Notes: generated by a model from the sequence alone, not told the origin. A stretch of 61,839 nt of DNA from an uncultured Eubacteriales bacterium (GCA_948537335.1 CAOUJG010000006.1:1-61839); one strand, 5' to 3'; positions 32,749 to 42,672 are shown, numbered from the stretch's first letter. Translations and numbers: made by a program.

Positions 32749-35547
32749 ATGCCTGAGGATTACAATGCTACGCTGAATCTTCCTAAAACGGAGTTCCCGA
32801 TGCGCGCGGGGTTACCGCAGCGCGAGCCTGGACTTTTGGAAAAGTGGGAGAATGAGGCTTTATACGATAAATTGATGCAAAAAAATGAGGGAAAACCGCT
32901 TTATATCATGCATGACGGCCCTCCTTACGCCAACGGCAGCATACATATTGGCCACGCTTTGAATCATATTTTGAAGGATTTTATCGTTAAATATAAGAAT
33001 ATGTCGGGCTTTAGGGCGCCTTTTGTGCCGGGGTGGGATACTCACGGGCTGCCCACGGAACTTAAGGCTCGCAAAAAGGCCGGCGTTAGCAATTCTGCTG
33101 AAATTTCCGATATGGAACTTCGCAAGCTGTGTCGAGACTTTGTTTTGAATTATATCGATGATCAGAGGGGGCAGTTTAAGCGGCTTGGCATCTTGGCGGA
33201 CTGGGACAATCCGTATATTACTTTGCAGAAGGAGTACGAGGCCAAGCAGATTGAGGTTTTTGCCAAGATGGCTTGCGATGGGTACATTTATCGCGGGCTG
33301 AAGCCGGTTTACTGGTGTTCGGATTGCAAGACGGCGCTTGCTGAGGCCGAAATAGAGTACGCAAATGACGTTTGTTACTCGGTTTATGTGAAGTTTAGGG
33401 TCAAAAACGATAATGGAAAGCTCACAGCGCTTGATGTGGATTTAAGCAAGACTTATTTTGTCATTTGGACGACCACGACCTGGACTCTACCGGGAAATGT
33501 GGCGATTTGCGTTGGCCCGGACTTTAAATATAATGTGGTGAAGGCTGGCGATGAGTTCTACATTATTGCCGATAAGCTTTGTGAGTCTGCAATGGGCAAG
33601 GCGAGTATCGACGATTATAAAGTGATTGCCTCTTTGACTGGCACTGAACTTGAGCTTATGACGGCGGAGCACCCGTTTTTAGACCGAAAATCTTTAGTTA
33701 TTGTGGGAGATCATGTGACTTTGGAGTCTGGCACGGGGTGTGTTCACACGGCGCCGGGGCACGGAGTTGAGGATTTTGACGTTTGTCAGAATTACAAGCA
33801 GATTGAAGTTATTGTTCCGGTTGATGAGAACGGCATATTGACAGCGGAGGCCGGGCAATTTGCGGGGCTTTCGACCGAAAAGGCCGGCGCAGCGATTGCC
33901 AAGCACCTTGAAAGTACGGGTGCACTTTTTGCGACGGAAAAAATTGACCACCAATACCCACACTGCTGGCGTTGCAAACATCCGATTATTTTCAGGGCTA
34001 CTGAGCAGTGGTTTTGCTCGGTTGAAGATTTTAAGGACAAGGCTGTTGACGCGATTTGCAGCGTTAAGTGGCTTCCGGCTTGGGGCCAGGACCGGATTAC
34101 CTCTATGGTTAAGGACCGAAAGGACTGGTGCATTTCTCGGCAGAGAAAGTGGGGCGTGCCTTTGCCGATTTTCTTTTGTAAAGACTGCGGCGAGCCTTTG
34201 ATCGATAAAGACGTTATGCTGCATGTGGCTGATATTTTTAAAGAAAATGGCTCAGATGCTTGGTTTGAGCGACCTGCTGAAGAACTTTTGCCAGAGGGTG
34301 TGAGATGCCAAAAATGTGGTAGCTGTGATTTTAGGAAAGAGACCGACATTATGGACGTTTGGTTTGACTCAGGCGTCTCGCATGCCGCAGTTTGCGCTTT
34401 GAGGGATGACCTTACTTGGCCAGCAGACCTATATTTTGAAGGAGCTGACCAATATCGCGGTTGGTTTCAGTCTTCGCTTTTGACTTCTGTCGCCACTACG
34501 GGCGCGGCGCCTTATAAAATGGCTATTTCTCACGGCTGGGTTGTTGATGGCGATGGCAAAAAGCAGTCGAAGTCTTTGGGTAATGGAATTGAGCCGCAGC
34601 AGATTGTTAACCAGTATGGCGCAGATATTTTGAGGCTCTGGGTTGCTTCTTCTGATTATCATGCGGATGTGCGGATTTCGCCTGAAATTTTGAAGCAGCT
34701 TTCGGAGGCCTATCGAAAGATCAGGAATACCGCTAGATATATTTTGGGGAACCTCTATGATTTTGATCCGAATGCGGATATGGTCGACTTAGCCGAGCTG
34801 ATGCCGATGGATAAATGGGCGCTTGACAAGCTCAACAAGCTTATTGACAAGGCCGAAGATGCCTATGAGAATTTTGAGTTTCATCAGATTTACCACAGCG
34901 TGCGGAAGTTTTGCGTGGTGGATATGTCTAATTTTTATTTTGACGTTTTGAAGGATCGCCTTTATGTCGAGGCTGCGGACAGCTTGTTGCGAAGGGCTGC
35001 TCAGACCACTATTTACTATATTTTGAATGTGATTACCCGATTGTTGACGCCGATTCTTGCTTTTACGGCAGAAGAGATTTGGGGGCATATGCCTCATGCA
35101 AAAGGCGACAATGTCGGCTCGGCTTTGTTTAATCCTATGCCGGAAAAACTCGATATAAACGTTAGTGAGGGCTTTGTTGAAACTTGGGACAAAATCGAAC
35201 AATTGAGGGAATCTGTTCAAAAAGCACTAGAAATGGCAAGAGAGGCCAAAACGATCGGTTCTTCTTTGGAGGCATGCGTAGTTTTGCACTGCGACGGAGA
35301 ACTTTACGATTTTGTTGAATCGATGGGGGATGAACTTAAGGAAATTTTCATTGTTTCTCAGATTAAGCTAGATAAAACCGGCAAAGGAGAACATGTTGCA
35401 GAGAATATGCCCGGTTTGTCGGTTACTATTACTCGCGCTGAGGGCAAAAAATGCGAGCGCTGCTGGACTTTTAGCACTACTGTTGGAAAAAACGCCAGTG
35501 GTGAAAATGTCTGCAGCCGCTGTGCAGCTATATTGTCTAAAAAGTAA
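32749..35547 (+). CDS. ileS: Isoleucyl-tRNA synthetase
   Basis: The 932 residues include the HIGH motif as GSIHIGHALN, the CP1 editing domain (TWTLPGN and GTGCVHTAPGHG), the KMSKS loop written KQSKSLGNGI, and a C-terminal zinc finger (CERCW ... CSRC). This zinc tail and the editing sequence fit the bacterial IleS of the mupirocin-sensitive type. ATG behind GAGGAG, 56 bases after divIVA. No T-box leader is visible. Confidence 0.97.
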   Translation: MPEDYNATLNLPKTEFPMRAGLPQREPGLLEKWENEALYDKLMQKNEGKPLYIMHDGPPYANGSIHIGHALNHILKDFIVKYKNMSGFRAPFVPGWDTHGLPTELKARKKAGVSNSAEISDMELRKLCRDFVLNYIDDQRGQFKRLGILADWDNPYITLQKEYEAKQIEVFAKMACDGYIYRGLKPVYWCSDCKTALAEAEIEYANDVCYSVYVKFRVKNDNGKLTALDVDLSKTYFVIWTTTTWTLPGNVAICVGPDFKYNVVKAGDEFYIIADKLCESAMGKASIDDYKVIASLTGTELELMTAEHPFLDRKSLVIVGDHVTLESGTGCVHTAPGHGVEDFDVCQNYKQIEVIVPVDENGILTAEAGQFAGLSTEKAGAAIAKHLESTGALFATEKIDHQYPHCWRCKHPIIFRATEQWFCSVEDFKDKAVDAICSVKWLPAWGQDRITSMVKDRKDWCISRQRKWGVPLPIFFCKDCGEPLIDKDVMLHVADIFKENGSDAWFERPAEELLPEGVRCQKCGSCDFRKETDIMDVWFDSGVSHAAVCALRDDLTWPADLYFEGADQYRGWFQSSLLTSVATTGAAPYKMAISHGWVVDGDGKKQSKSLGNGIEPQQIVNQYGADILRLWVASSDYHADVRISPEILKQLSEAYRKIRNTARYILGNLYDFDPNADMVDLAELMPMDKWALDKLNKLIDKAEDAYENFEFHQIYHSVRKFCVVDMSNFYFDVLKDRLYVEAADSLLRRAAQTTIYYILNVITRLLTPILAFTAEEIWGHMPHAKGDNVGSALFNPMPEKLDINVSEGFVETWDKIEQLRESVQKALEMAREAKTIGSSLEACVVLHCDGELYDFVESMGDELKEIFIVSQIKLDKTGKGEHVAENMPGLSVTITRAEGKKCERCWTFSTTVGKNASGENVCSRCAAILSKK

Positions 35548-35631
35548 ATTTAGAAGATTGCGGTGTGTCTTGGTTTGTTGAGATGCGCCGTTAATTTTAA
35601 AGCTTAAGACGGTAGGGAGGGCGAGATTTAT

Positions 35632-36093
35632 ATGATGAAGTGGATTTGGATTTTTGTTTTGGAGCTTGTGGCGATTGACCAGAGCCTGAAGCACATTGCC
35701 AGGACTCGTTTTAAGTTTAGCGAATATCTTAGTGTTATCCCCAATTTGCTGGATGTTACTTACGTTGAAAACAGGGGCGCCGCCTTTGGAATGCTCCAGA
35801 ATCAGCAATGGTTCTTTATTCTTTTTGCTTTTAGCGTGATTGCGGCTCTTGTTTATTTGATAAAGTTAAAAAAAGTTAAGCACAATCTTTTTTTGATTTC
35901 GGCTACTCTGCTGATTTCTGGTGGGATTGGGAACCTTATAGACAGGGTTTGTTTGGGCTATGTCGTGGATTACATGAAGTTTTCGTTTTTTACTACGGTT
36001 TGCAATTTTGCCGACATCTGCATCGTTGCGGGCACCGTGCTTTTGAGCGTTTATATTTTGTTTTATCATAAATCGTCAAAAATTAGGGGCTAG
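35632..36093 (+). CDS. lspA: Lipoprotein signal peptidase (signal peptidase II)
   Basis: LspA cleaves lipoprotein signal peptides after lipid modification. The 153-residue four-helix protein shows AIDQSLKHIA, VENRGAAFGM, and the two catalytic aspartates in GNLIDRVCLGYVVDY and CNFADICI. It starts at ATG ATG behind GGGAGGG and is likely coupled with rluD (6-base gap). Confidence 0.96.
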   Translation: MMKWIWIFVLELVAIDQSLKHIARTRFKFSEYLSVIPNLLDVTYVENRGAAFGMLQNQQWFFILFAFSVIAALVYLIKLKKVKHNLFLISATLLISGGIGNLIDRVCLGYVVDYMKFSFFTTVCNFADICIVAGTVLLSVYILFYHKSSKIRG

Positions 36094-36099
36094 GTTTTT

Positions 36100-37023
36100 G
36101 TGAGTGAGATTATTGAGTTTTTGGTTGATGAAAACGGCGCAGGGGAGCGGCTGGATAAGGTTATAGATGCTAACGTTTCGCAGGTTACGCGCTCTTATGC
36201 GCAAAGGATTATAAAAGAGAATGGCGTTGCCGTTGACGGGATTATTGTTACGGATAAAAATTACAAGGTGAAAGTGGGGCAGAAGATAACGATTGCTTTG
36301 CCAGAACCCGAAATTTTGGCCTTGACGCCCGAAGATATCCCTATTGACATTGTTTATGAGGACGACGATTTGCTGGTTGTGAACAAGGCTAAGGGGATGG
36401 TTGTGCACCCGGCGGCTGGGAACTTTGGTGGGACGCTTGTTAACGCGCTTATGCATCATTGTGGAGGGCGATTATCGAGCATAAACGGGACTATCCGCCC
36501 GGGGATTGTTCATCGGATTGACAAGGACACGAGCGGACTTTTGATTGTTGCTAAGAATGATTTTGCTCACAAGAATCTAGCTGATCAAATTAAGAGCCAC
36601 GATTTTTCTAGAGAATACGAGGCCGTGGTTTATGGAAGTTTGAAGAATGACGAGGGGCCGGTTGATGCACCCATTGGGAGAAATAAGAATGATCGCAAAA
36701 AGATGGCTGTTACCTGTGAAAATTCTAAAAACGCAATTACGCATTACAAGGTGCTGAATAGATATGGCGGGTTTACTCACGTGCGGTTGAGGCTCGAGAC
36801 CGGCAGGACGCATCAGATAAGAGTACATATGGCTCATATTGGGCATCCGGTTGCGGGAGACTTTGTTTATGGCCCAAAGAAAGTCCTCAAAAGCCTCAAT
36901 GGACAGTGCCTGCACGCTAAGCATATTGGGTTTGTTCACCCGCGAAGTTTAAAGTATATTGAGTTTGAGAGCGATTTGCCGGACTATTTTAAGGATTTTT
37001 TGAGTACGATTAAAAAGATTTAG
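36100..37023 (+). CDS. rluD: RluA/RluD family pseudouridine synthase
   Basis: An S4 RNA-binding domain (about 16-75) is followed by the catalytic domain with HRIDKDTSGLLIVAKND, carrying the essential Asp, and RTHQIRVHMAHIGHPVAGD. It most likely modifies 23S rRNA U1911/1915/1917-type sites, but target specificity cannot be read from sequence. 307 residues with a GTG start 6 bases after lspA. In Firmicutes lspA-rluD is a standard pair. Confidence 0.95.
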   Translation: MSEIIEFLVDENGAGERLDKVIDANVSQVTRSYAQRIIKENGVAVDGIIVTDKNYKVKVGQKITIALPEPEILALTPEDIPIDIVYEDDDLLVVNKAKGMVVHPAAGNFGGTLVNALMHHCGGRLSSINGTIRPGIVHRIDKDTSGLLIVAKNDFAHKNLADQIKSHDFSREYEAVVYGSLKNDEGPVDAPIGRNKNDRKKMAVTCENSKNAITHYKVLNRYGGFTHVRLRLETGRTHQIRVHMAHIGHPVAGDFVYGPKKVLKSLNGQCLHAKHIGFVHPRSLKYIEFESDLPDYFKDFLSTIKKI

Positions 37024-37044
37024 GCAAAATAGGGGGGAGCTTGG

Positions 37045-38598
37045 TTGGAAAAGAAGAAGACTTCGAACATGACAGCGCTTATAAGCATTGAGCCTGGCTT
37101 AGTTAGGATGAGGATCTCGAAGCTAAAAAATGACGCGTTGGTGGACGTTGACAGGCTTGAGAAACAGACGAAACTTGGACACGAAATTTTTAATAATAAG
37201 AAAATAAGCTTTGAGACTTTGCGCGAAATCTCTGGCATTTTGAGGAATTATTCTAGCGTTTTGAAGGAGTATAATATAAAGAATTGCCGTGTTATTGCGT
37301 GTGCGCTGCTGCGCGAGGCCGAAAATTGCGCTTATATTGTTGACCAGATTAAAATTCAAAACGACATGAACGTTAGGATTTTGGAGGATCGGCAGGAGAA
37401 GAGCCTGGTTTATTTTGAGATTTTATGCGCGCTTCAAAGTTCTAAATATAAAAACCTCGATAAAACCTTGATTTCCTATATTGGCGCCGGGAATATCGGG
37501 TTTTCTATTTATGATCGGGAAAAGATCTTGTTTTCGCAGAATATTGATATGGGCTCCTCGAAGCTTTACGAACTTTTGGAGCCGGTTCGGGAGCAGACTG
37601 CGGATTTTAGCTTGGTTGTTGAAGAGTACTTGGAGCGGATGATTGGCCGGATAAAGTTTCCTCTGGATAATTCGGAAATCGAAAATTTGATTGTTTCGGG
37701 GAGCGAGATAAGCTTAATTGCGAGTTTGTGCGGCGCTAAAGAGGTTGACGGCATTTACGATATTAGCCCTTCGGCGGTGAATGGGCTTTATGACCAGATT
37801 AAAAATATCTCGGTTCAGGCCATTAGCGACCGGTACGACGTGAGTGTTAAGAATGCTCAGCTTTTGTTTACGGCTTTGGCCATATATTCTCGGATTTTAA
37901 AAATGACGAACGCTAAGAGGATTTTGTCGCCAAAGGTCGAGCTTTGGGACGCGGTTATGAAGCAAATTTTATCTTCTAAAATAGAAAAAAAGTTCGAGGA
38001 ACATATCGGCGTCAGTGCTATTTTTTGCGCAAAGGTCTTATCGTACCACTTTTATTTTAGCCAGGAGCATATTGAGGCCACTCACCACTACGCTACGCTT
38101 ATTTTTGATAGTCTAAAAAAGCTGCACGGGCTTGACAAGCGGAAAAAATTATTTTTGGACTTGGCTGTGATGCTGCATGAAGTCGGTTATTATGTTAACT
38201 CTAAAGACCCGCGGGCTAGCACTTTTGACATAATTAAAAACGTGGATCTTTACGGCCTCACCGAGGCGGATGTGCTTTTGGTTGCGAATATCGTCCGCTA
38301 TAATGAGCTTACCACTCCTACTTTGGAGGACACCGAGTACCGGCGGCTGACTGACTCTGAACGACTGCTGGTTTCTAAACTGGTGGCGATATTTCGGCTC
38401 AGCAACGCATTGGATAAATCGAAAAAGCAAAAGCTCAAAAATATAAAGATAAAAGTTTTGGACGAGAGCCTTGTAATTACGGCCGAAAGCGACGATAATG
38501 TGTACTTGGAGAAATGGGCTGTTGCAAAATGCAGCGAGTTTTTTGAGGAAGTTTTTGGGCTAAAGGTGCGGCTGGATGTAAAGAGCGGGCTGATATAA
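37045..38598 (+). CDS. Ppx/GppA-like phosphatase with a degenerate HD domain
   Basis: The 517-residue protein has an N-terminal Ppx/GppA ASKHA-like part (ILEDRQEKSLVYFEI; LISYIGAGNIGFSI) and a C-terminal HD-type domain. The HD signature reads LAVMLHEVGYY, with Glu in place of the metal Asp, and the usual first and following His residues are uncertain, so activity may be changed. It starts at TTG, 7 bases after GGGGGGAG. It directly precedes ppk, so a polyphosphate or pppGpp role is likely. Confidence 0.85.
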   Translation: MEKKKTSNMTALISIEPGLVRMRISKLKNDALVDVDRLEKQTKLGHEIFNNKKISFETLREISGILRNYSSVLKEYNIKNCRVIACALLREAENCAYIVDQIKIQNDMNVRILEDRQEKSLVYFEILCALQSSKYKNLDKTLISYIGAGNIGFSIYDREKILFSQNIDMGSSKLYELLEPVREQTADFSLVVEEYLERMIGRIKFPLDNSEIENLIVSGSEISLIASLCGAKEVDGIYDISPSAVNGLYDQIKNISVQAISDRYDVSVKNAQLLFTALAIYSRILKMTNAKRILSPKVELWDAVMKQILSSKIEKKFEEHIGVSAIFCAKVLSYHFYFSQEHIEATHHYATLIFDSLKKLHGLDKRKKLFLDLAVMLHEVGYYVNSKDPRASTFDIIKNVDLYGLTEADVLLVANIVRYNELTTPTLEDTEYRRLTDSERLLVSKLVAIFRLSNALDKSKKQKLKNIKIKVLDESLVITAESDDNVYLEKWAVAKCSEFFEEVFGLKVRLDVKSGLI

Positions 38599-38623
38599 TT
38601 TTGCCTTTTGGAGGTGCTTTTTC

Positions 38624-40696
38624 ATGGAGAATCGCAAGCGGATCCCTTATAATAACCGGGAATTGAGCTGGCTGGACTTTAATTATAGGGTTCTTGACGA
38701 GGCTTTTCGGAAGGATAATCCGATTTTTGAGCGGGTGAGGTTTTTGTCGATTGCGGCCTCTAACTTGGACGAGTTTTTTATGGTGCGCGTGGCCGGAATC
38801 ATGGAGCAAATTAATTTGGGCTATAAGAAAAAAGACCCGGCGGGCCTTACGCCGAAGCAGCAGCTTTTTAAGATAAATGAGAAGGCTCACAGCTTTTTAA
38901 ATAAAATTTATCAATGCTTTAAGAAGTCGATCAAACCGGCATTGGCGCAGAAAAATATTCATTTTTTGGAGATTAAAGATTTAAATCCGACTCAAAAAAA
39001 ATTTGTTGACGACTATTTTAACAAGATAATTTTTCCGGTATTGACGCCGCTTGCTGTGGATCAGAGCCGGCCGTTTCCGCTACTTTCGAATAAGAGCTTA
39101 AATTTGGCGGTGAGGCTTTTAAAAAATGGTGAGACTAATTTTGCGCTAGTCCAGGTGCCGTCTATTTTGCCGCGGTTTTTAGAGCTACCCTCTACTGATG
39201 AGGAGAAAAAATTTTTTATTTTGATCGAGGATATCATAACAAAAAAGTTGCCGCAGCTGTTTGAGCTGCACAAGATAAAGGCGTGCTGCCAGTTTCGGGT
39301 TACTCGAAATTCGGATTTGGAAATTGACGAGGAGGCCGCAGATTTGTTGGTTGAGGTGCAGCGGTCGATAAAAAAACGGCGTCGTGGCGAGCCTGTGCGG
39401 TTAGAGTTGTTGAAGGGGTGCGACAAAAAGACGAGAGAGTTTTTGGTGAGAATGCTTTCGATGCAGGAGGAGGACATTTACGAGCTTTCGGGGCCGATTG
39501 ACCTCACGTTTTTAATGAGATTTTCGCAACTTAGCGGGTTTGATAAATTCCGTTTTGCGCCGCTTGTTCCGGTTGATCCTCCTGCTGACTTTTGGGGCTG
39601 TGACTCCATTTTTGACGCGATCAAACAACGGGACCGCTTGGTGCATCATCCGTACGAAAGTTTTAATGCGGTGGTAAGATTTATAAATCAGGCCGCCGAT
39701 GACCCCGACGTTTTGGCCATAAAGCAGACGTTGTACCGAGTTAGCGGGAATTCGCCGATAATTGATGCTTTGATAAAGGCAGCAGAAAACGGCAAGCAAG
39801 TCACGGTCTTGGTGGAGTTAAAGGCTCGATTTGATGAGGAAAATAATGTGAACTGGGCCAAAAAACTTGAGCGTGCCGGTTGCCACGTTATTTATGGCTT
39901 ATATGGGCTTAAGACGCATTGTAAGATCTTGCTTGTTGTGCGCAAGGAGAGTGACGGCATTAAGCGGTATGTTCATATGTCCACCGGCAATTACAACGAT
40001 TTCACCGCGAGGGTCTACACCGACATTGGCTTTTTTACCTGCAGAGAGAGCTTCGGCGCGGATGCTTCTTCGCTGTTTAACACTTTGACGGGGTATTCTC
40101 GGCCGCCGGAGTACAGCAAGCTGATTGTGGCGCCAAACAAGATGAGAAGTTTTTTTGAAAAGATGATAGAAAACGAGCTAAAAAACGCGAAAAAAGGCTT
40201 GCCCTCGGGCATTACTATAAAGATAAATTCGCTTGTGGATGAAGAGATGATTCGGCTATTTTACCGTGCGTCCCAAGAGGGCGTGAAGATTAACCTGATT
40301 GTGCGCGGAATTTGCTGCTTGATTCCCGGCCTTAAGGGGATTAGCGAGAACATCAGCGTTCGGAGCATTGTTGGGCAGTTTTTGGAGCACAGCCGGATTT
40401 ATAAGTTTTGCTGTGGCGGTAATCCGCAGATATTCATCGGCAGCGCGGACTTGATGCCCAGGAACCTTGACAAACGCGTGGAATTGGCCTTTCCGATAGA
40501 TGATGAGCAGATAAAATTGAGGGTTGATGATATTTTAAACGTGATGCTAAAGGACACTACTAACGCCAAAATTCAAAATTCTAATACGGAATATTCAAAG
40601 CTCGATATGCGCGGCAAAAACAAGGTGAACAGCCAGCAGTACTTTTTGAAAGAGGCAAAGCAGCGGCTGGCTAGCTTGGAGCAGAGCGTCGAGTAA
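38624..40696 (+). CDS. ppk: Polyphosphate kinase 1
   Basis: PPK1 makes polyphosphate from ATP. The 690 residues show the N-terminal NRELSWLDFNYRVLDEA, the phosphorylated-His region GLKTHCKILLVVRK, the second His in EHSRIYKF and MSTGNYNDFTARVYTD. ATG behind TGGAGGTG. A Ppx-like phosphatase lies 25 bases upstream, an arrangement that couples synthesis and breakdown. Confidence 0.97.
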   Translation: MENRKRIPYNNRELSWLDFNYRVLDEAFRKDNPIFERVRFLSIAASNLDEFFMVRVAGIMEQINLGYKKKDPAGLTPKQQLFKINEKAHSFLNKIYQCFKKSIKPALAQKNIHFLEIKDLNPTQKKFVDDYFNKIIFPVLTPLAVDQSRPFPLLSNKSLNLAVRLLKNGETNFALVQVPSILPRFLELPSTDEEKKFFILIEDIITKKLPQLFELHKIKACCQFRVTRNSDLEIDEEAADLLVEVQRSIKKRRRGEPVRLELLKGCDKKTREFLVRMLSMQEEDIYELSGPIDLTFLMRFSQLSGFDKFRFAPLVPVDPPADFWGCDSIFDAIKQRDRLVHHPYESFNAVVRFINQAADDPDVLAIKQTLYRVSGNSPIIDALIKAAENGKQVTVLVELKARFDEENNVNWAKKLERAGCHVIYGLYGLKTHCKILLVVRKESDGIKRYVHMSTGNYNDFTARVYTDIGFFTCRESFGADASSLFNTLTGYSRPPEYSKLIVAPNKMRSFFEKMIENELKNAKKGLPSGITIKINSLVDEEMIRLFYRASQEGVKINLIVRGICCLIPGLKGISENISVRSIVGQFLEHSRIYKFCCGGNPQIFIGSADLMPRNLDKRVELAFPIDDEQIKLRVDDILNVMLKDTTNAKIQNSNTEYSKLDMRGKNKVNSQQYFLKEAKQRLASLEQSVE

Positions 40697-40727
40697 TATT
40701 AAAACAGCGAAAGCGAGAGGCACTTTT

Positions 40728-41186
40728 ATGGATAAAATCGAAAGTTTTAAGGTTGACCACACGAAGATATCGCAGGGAATGTATATTTCTCGGATCGATG
40801 CCGACATTGTAACCTACGATATACGCATGGTAAAGCCGAACACCCCGCCTTTTTTGGAGGACGCCGGCCTGCACAGCTTTGAGCATCTTTTGGCTACTTT
40901 TGTGAGAAATAGTGCGCACGGCAAGAATATAGTCTACGCCGGGCCAATGGGCTGCAGGACTGGGTTTTATCTGCTGGTTAGAGGGATTTCTCACCAAGCG
41001 GCTTTAAATTTAGTCAAGGATGCCATGGATTATATTGCAAATTTTGAGGGGCCTTTGCCCGGGAGTTCTGAAGCTGAATGCGGGAATTATCTGTGCCACG
41101 ACGTAAACGCTGCGAAGCAGTACGCTAAAAGGATGATTCCTATTTTGCAAAACTGGAAAGTAGAAGATCTGGCTTATAAAGCGTAA
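40728..41186 (+). CDS. luxS: S-ribosylhomocysteine lyase LuxS
   Basis: LuxS splits S-ribosylhomocysteine to homocysteine and the AI-2 precursor DPD. The 152 residues hold the metal motif HSFEHLL (usually HTxEHL), GPMGCRTGFYLLV with the catalytic Cys, and the third ligand in ECGNYLCHDV. ATG; an SD GAGAGG lies 10 bases upstream. It follows ppk by 31 bases. Confidence 0.96.
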   Translation: MDKIESFKVDHTKISQGMYISRIDADIVTYDIRMVKPNTPPFLEDAGLHSFEHLLATFVRNSAHGKNIVYAGPMGCRTGFYLLVRGISHQAALNLVKDAMDYIANFEGPLPGSSEAECGNYLCHDVNAAKQYAKRMIPILQNWKVEDLAYKA

Positions 41187-41251
41187 GACATCTGAATTTG
41201 GGACGTGCTTTAGTTCTTATAAAAAATTTAATGTTTAATGGTGGCAAGAAA

Positions 41252-41665
41252 ATGGTAACGGTCGAATATGTAGAAAAATTTGAGGATATTGATAAAATTG
41301 CGGATAAATTGCTTACGGAATATGACAAAGAAAATGAAGTTGAGTACAATTTTAAAAAGTTTAGTTTTGTGGCAAAAGAAAACAATAAAATTGTGGGTTA
41401 TTTAACTGGCTTTAGCTATTACGCTGAAGTTACGATCAATAATTTGGTCGTCGAAAAGGAGTGCAGAGGAAGAGGCATTGGCAAAAAGCTTATAGATCAT
41501 GTGGTAAGATGCTTTAACGGCAGGGAATTTAACAATGTTAATCTTGTTACAAATGCGTTTCAGGCCCCTGGTTTTTATAAGAATTGTGGCTTTGAGCTGG
41601 AATTTGTGCGAGAAAACAAGAGTAATCCAAAGCTGACAAAGTACTTTTTTGTAAAATATTTATAA
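41252..41665 (+). CDS. GNAT family N-acetyltransferase
   Basis: The 137-residue single GNAT domain has the acetyl-CoA motif VVEKECRGRGIGKKLIDHVV and a C-terminal APGFYKNCGFEL. The start is ATG behind GGTGG; the frame reaches back to 41198 without support. Substrate unknown. It overlaps by 6 bases the 3' end of a small convergent gene. Confidence 0.88.
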   Translation: MVTVEYVEKFEDIDKIADKLLTEYDKENEVEYNFKKFSFVAKENNKIVGYLTGFSYYAEVTINNLVVEKECRGRGIGKKLIDHVVRCFNGREFNNVNLVTNAFQAPGFYKNCGFELEFVRENKSNPKLTKYFFVKYL

Positions 41666-41863
41666 GAATGAAGAAAATTTGCTTGAGTAATTTTCTGCGC
41701 CTGGGTTTGACTGAATTGTATGAGTGTAATTTATGATTTCTTGCTGTTCGTCTGGAGATAAGGTGCCAAAATATTCGATTGCATCGCTGGTTTGCTCTGC
41801 CGCCAAAGATAGGCTGACCGGAATATTCGAGATATTTTTGTTGTTGTTAACCGTAAAAACCAC
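41660..41863 (-). CDS. Small hypothetical protein
   Basis: This 67-residue ORF has a strong GGAGGTG directly at its only in-frame start, a GTG that overlaps the SD, so the true start is uncertain. The second half (AIEYFGTLSPDEQQEIINYT) looks like a real helical segment. No membrane part. It may be cotranscribed after the amidase-like gene 57 bases upstream. Confidence 0.45.
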   Translation of the reverse strand: MVFTVNNNKNISNIPVSLSLAAEQTSDAIEYFGTLSPDEQQEIINYTHTIQSNPGAENYSSKFSSFL

Positions 41864-41920
41864 CTCCGCTTGAAGATGAGATTAGTTTTTACTGTTTGAA
41901 AAATTTTATGCCAAGAGATT

Positions 41921-42412
41921 TTAAAAATATTTTCTTGCGCCAATTATATGAATAAACCTCAGTTTGTCAAAATCATAAGTATTTAGCGGGCGCATATAGG
42001 AGTCGTCGCTATGGGCACTCACAAAAATTTTATTTTTTTCAATTTTATTTATAATCACATTGTGGTAAAATTGGCCATCGCTGTTGCCAAGCTGGATTAT
42101 ATCTGCCGGCTCGACGTTTGTTATGGCCGACTCTATTCCAAATGGGCCTGTGGCTTTGTTATCGATTAGAAAGTTATATAAAAACTCAACACCGCTCCAG
42201 GACGGCGATCTATCGTAACTGCTTTTGTAATACCAGCCGTATATCGGGGTGTAATTCATTACGCCGCACCCTGCGTAGATACATTGAGAGACGTAGCTTG
42301 TGCAGTCGCCGCCAATTTTTTCAAAATTCAAATACTTTGGGTTGCGCTTAAATGCCCATTCTTTTGCGTATTCCAATGCCTTTTTTCTGTCATATTTAAC
42401 CTCTTTTAACAT
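41921..42412 (-). CDS. Putative amidase domain protein (Amidase_6 type)
   Basis: The 163-residue protein shows the cysteine-peptidase-like pattern of the putative amidase domain: YDRKKALEYAKEWAFKRNPKY, a catalytic Cys in GGDCTSYVSQCI, and a His in QFYHNVII. Such proteins are thought to hydrolyse peptidoglycan or amide bonds. No signal peptide is visible, so it may act inside the cell or be exported otherwise. ATG behind GAGGG. Confidence 0.85.
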   Translation of the reverse strand: MLKEVKYDRKKALEYAKEWAFKRNPKYLNFEKIGGDCTSYVSQCIYAGCGVMNYTPIYGWYYKSSYDRSPSWSGVEFLYNFLIDNKATGPFGIESAITNVEPADIIQLGNSDGQFYHNVIINKIEKNKIFVSAHSDDSYMRPLNTYDFDKLRFIHIIGARKYF

Positions 42413-42537
42413 ACTTTAACCCTCGCCTTTACGTCTTTTTCACATTATATGAGGCGTCGGCTTAAAGTGGTGATTAAATCAAAATCCGCTTTGTTGTGAC
42501 ATTAAACGCAGTTGAGGCATTAATTTTTGTTTGTCCC

Positions 42538-42566
42538 TTGACGTTTAAGCGAAAATTTGGTATACT
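42538..42566 (+). promoter_or_regulatory. Promoter of rpsF-ssb-rpsR
   Basis: TTGACG, 17-bp spacer, TATACT. Confidence 0.7.
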
Positions 42567-42567
42567 T

Positions 42568-42654
42568 GACATTAGTAATTTTCATATTTTTTGATGTTAC
42601 ATCCTTACTCCGGCCGGGCTTGTGCAAACAACTGTTGTGTCGGGGTCTAATGTC
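42568..42654 (+). promoter_or_regulatory. Possible S6 (rpsF) leader RNA
   Basis: An 8-bp closing stem GACATTAG/CTAATGTC surrounds a C/G-rich inner part with CTCCGGCCGGG and CGGGG, as expected of S6:S18 autoregulatory leaders. The 5' arm overlaps the expected transcription start from the promoter at 42538, so part of the stem might not be transcribed; the call is tentative. Confidence 0.35.
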
Positions 42655-42672
42655 CAAAAGGAGGTGCTATAT

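Noticed and set aside
34579..34596. KQSKS in place of KMSKS in IleS as a sign of a broken gene
   Set aside because: The rest of the enzyme is intact and one-residue variants of this loop are tolerated; not evidence of loss of function.
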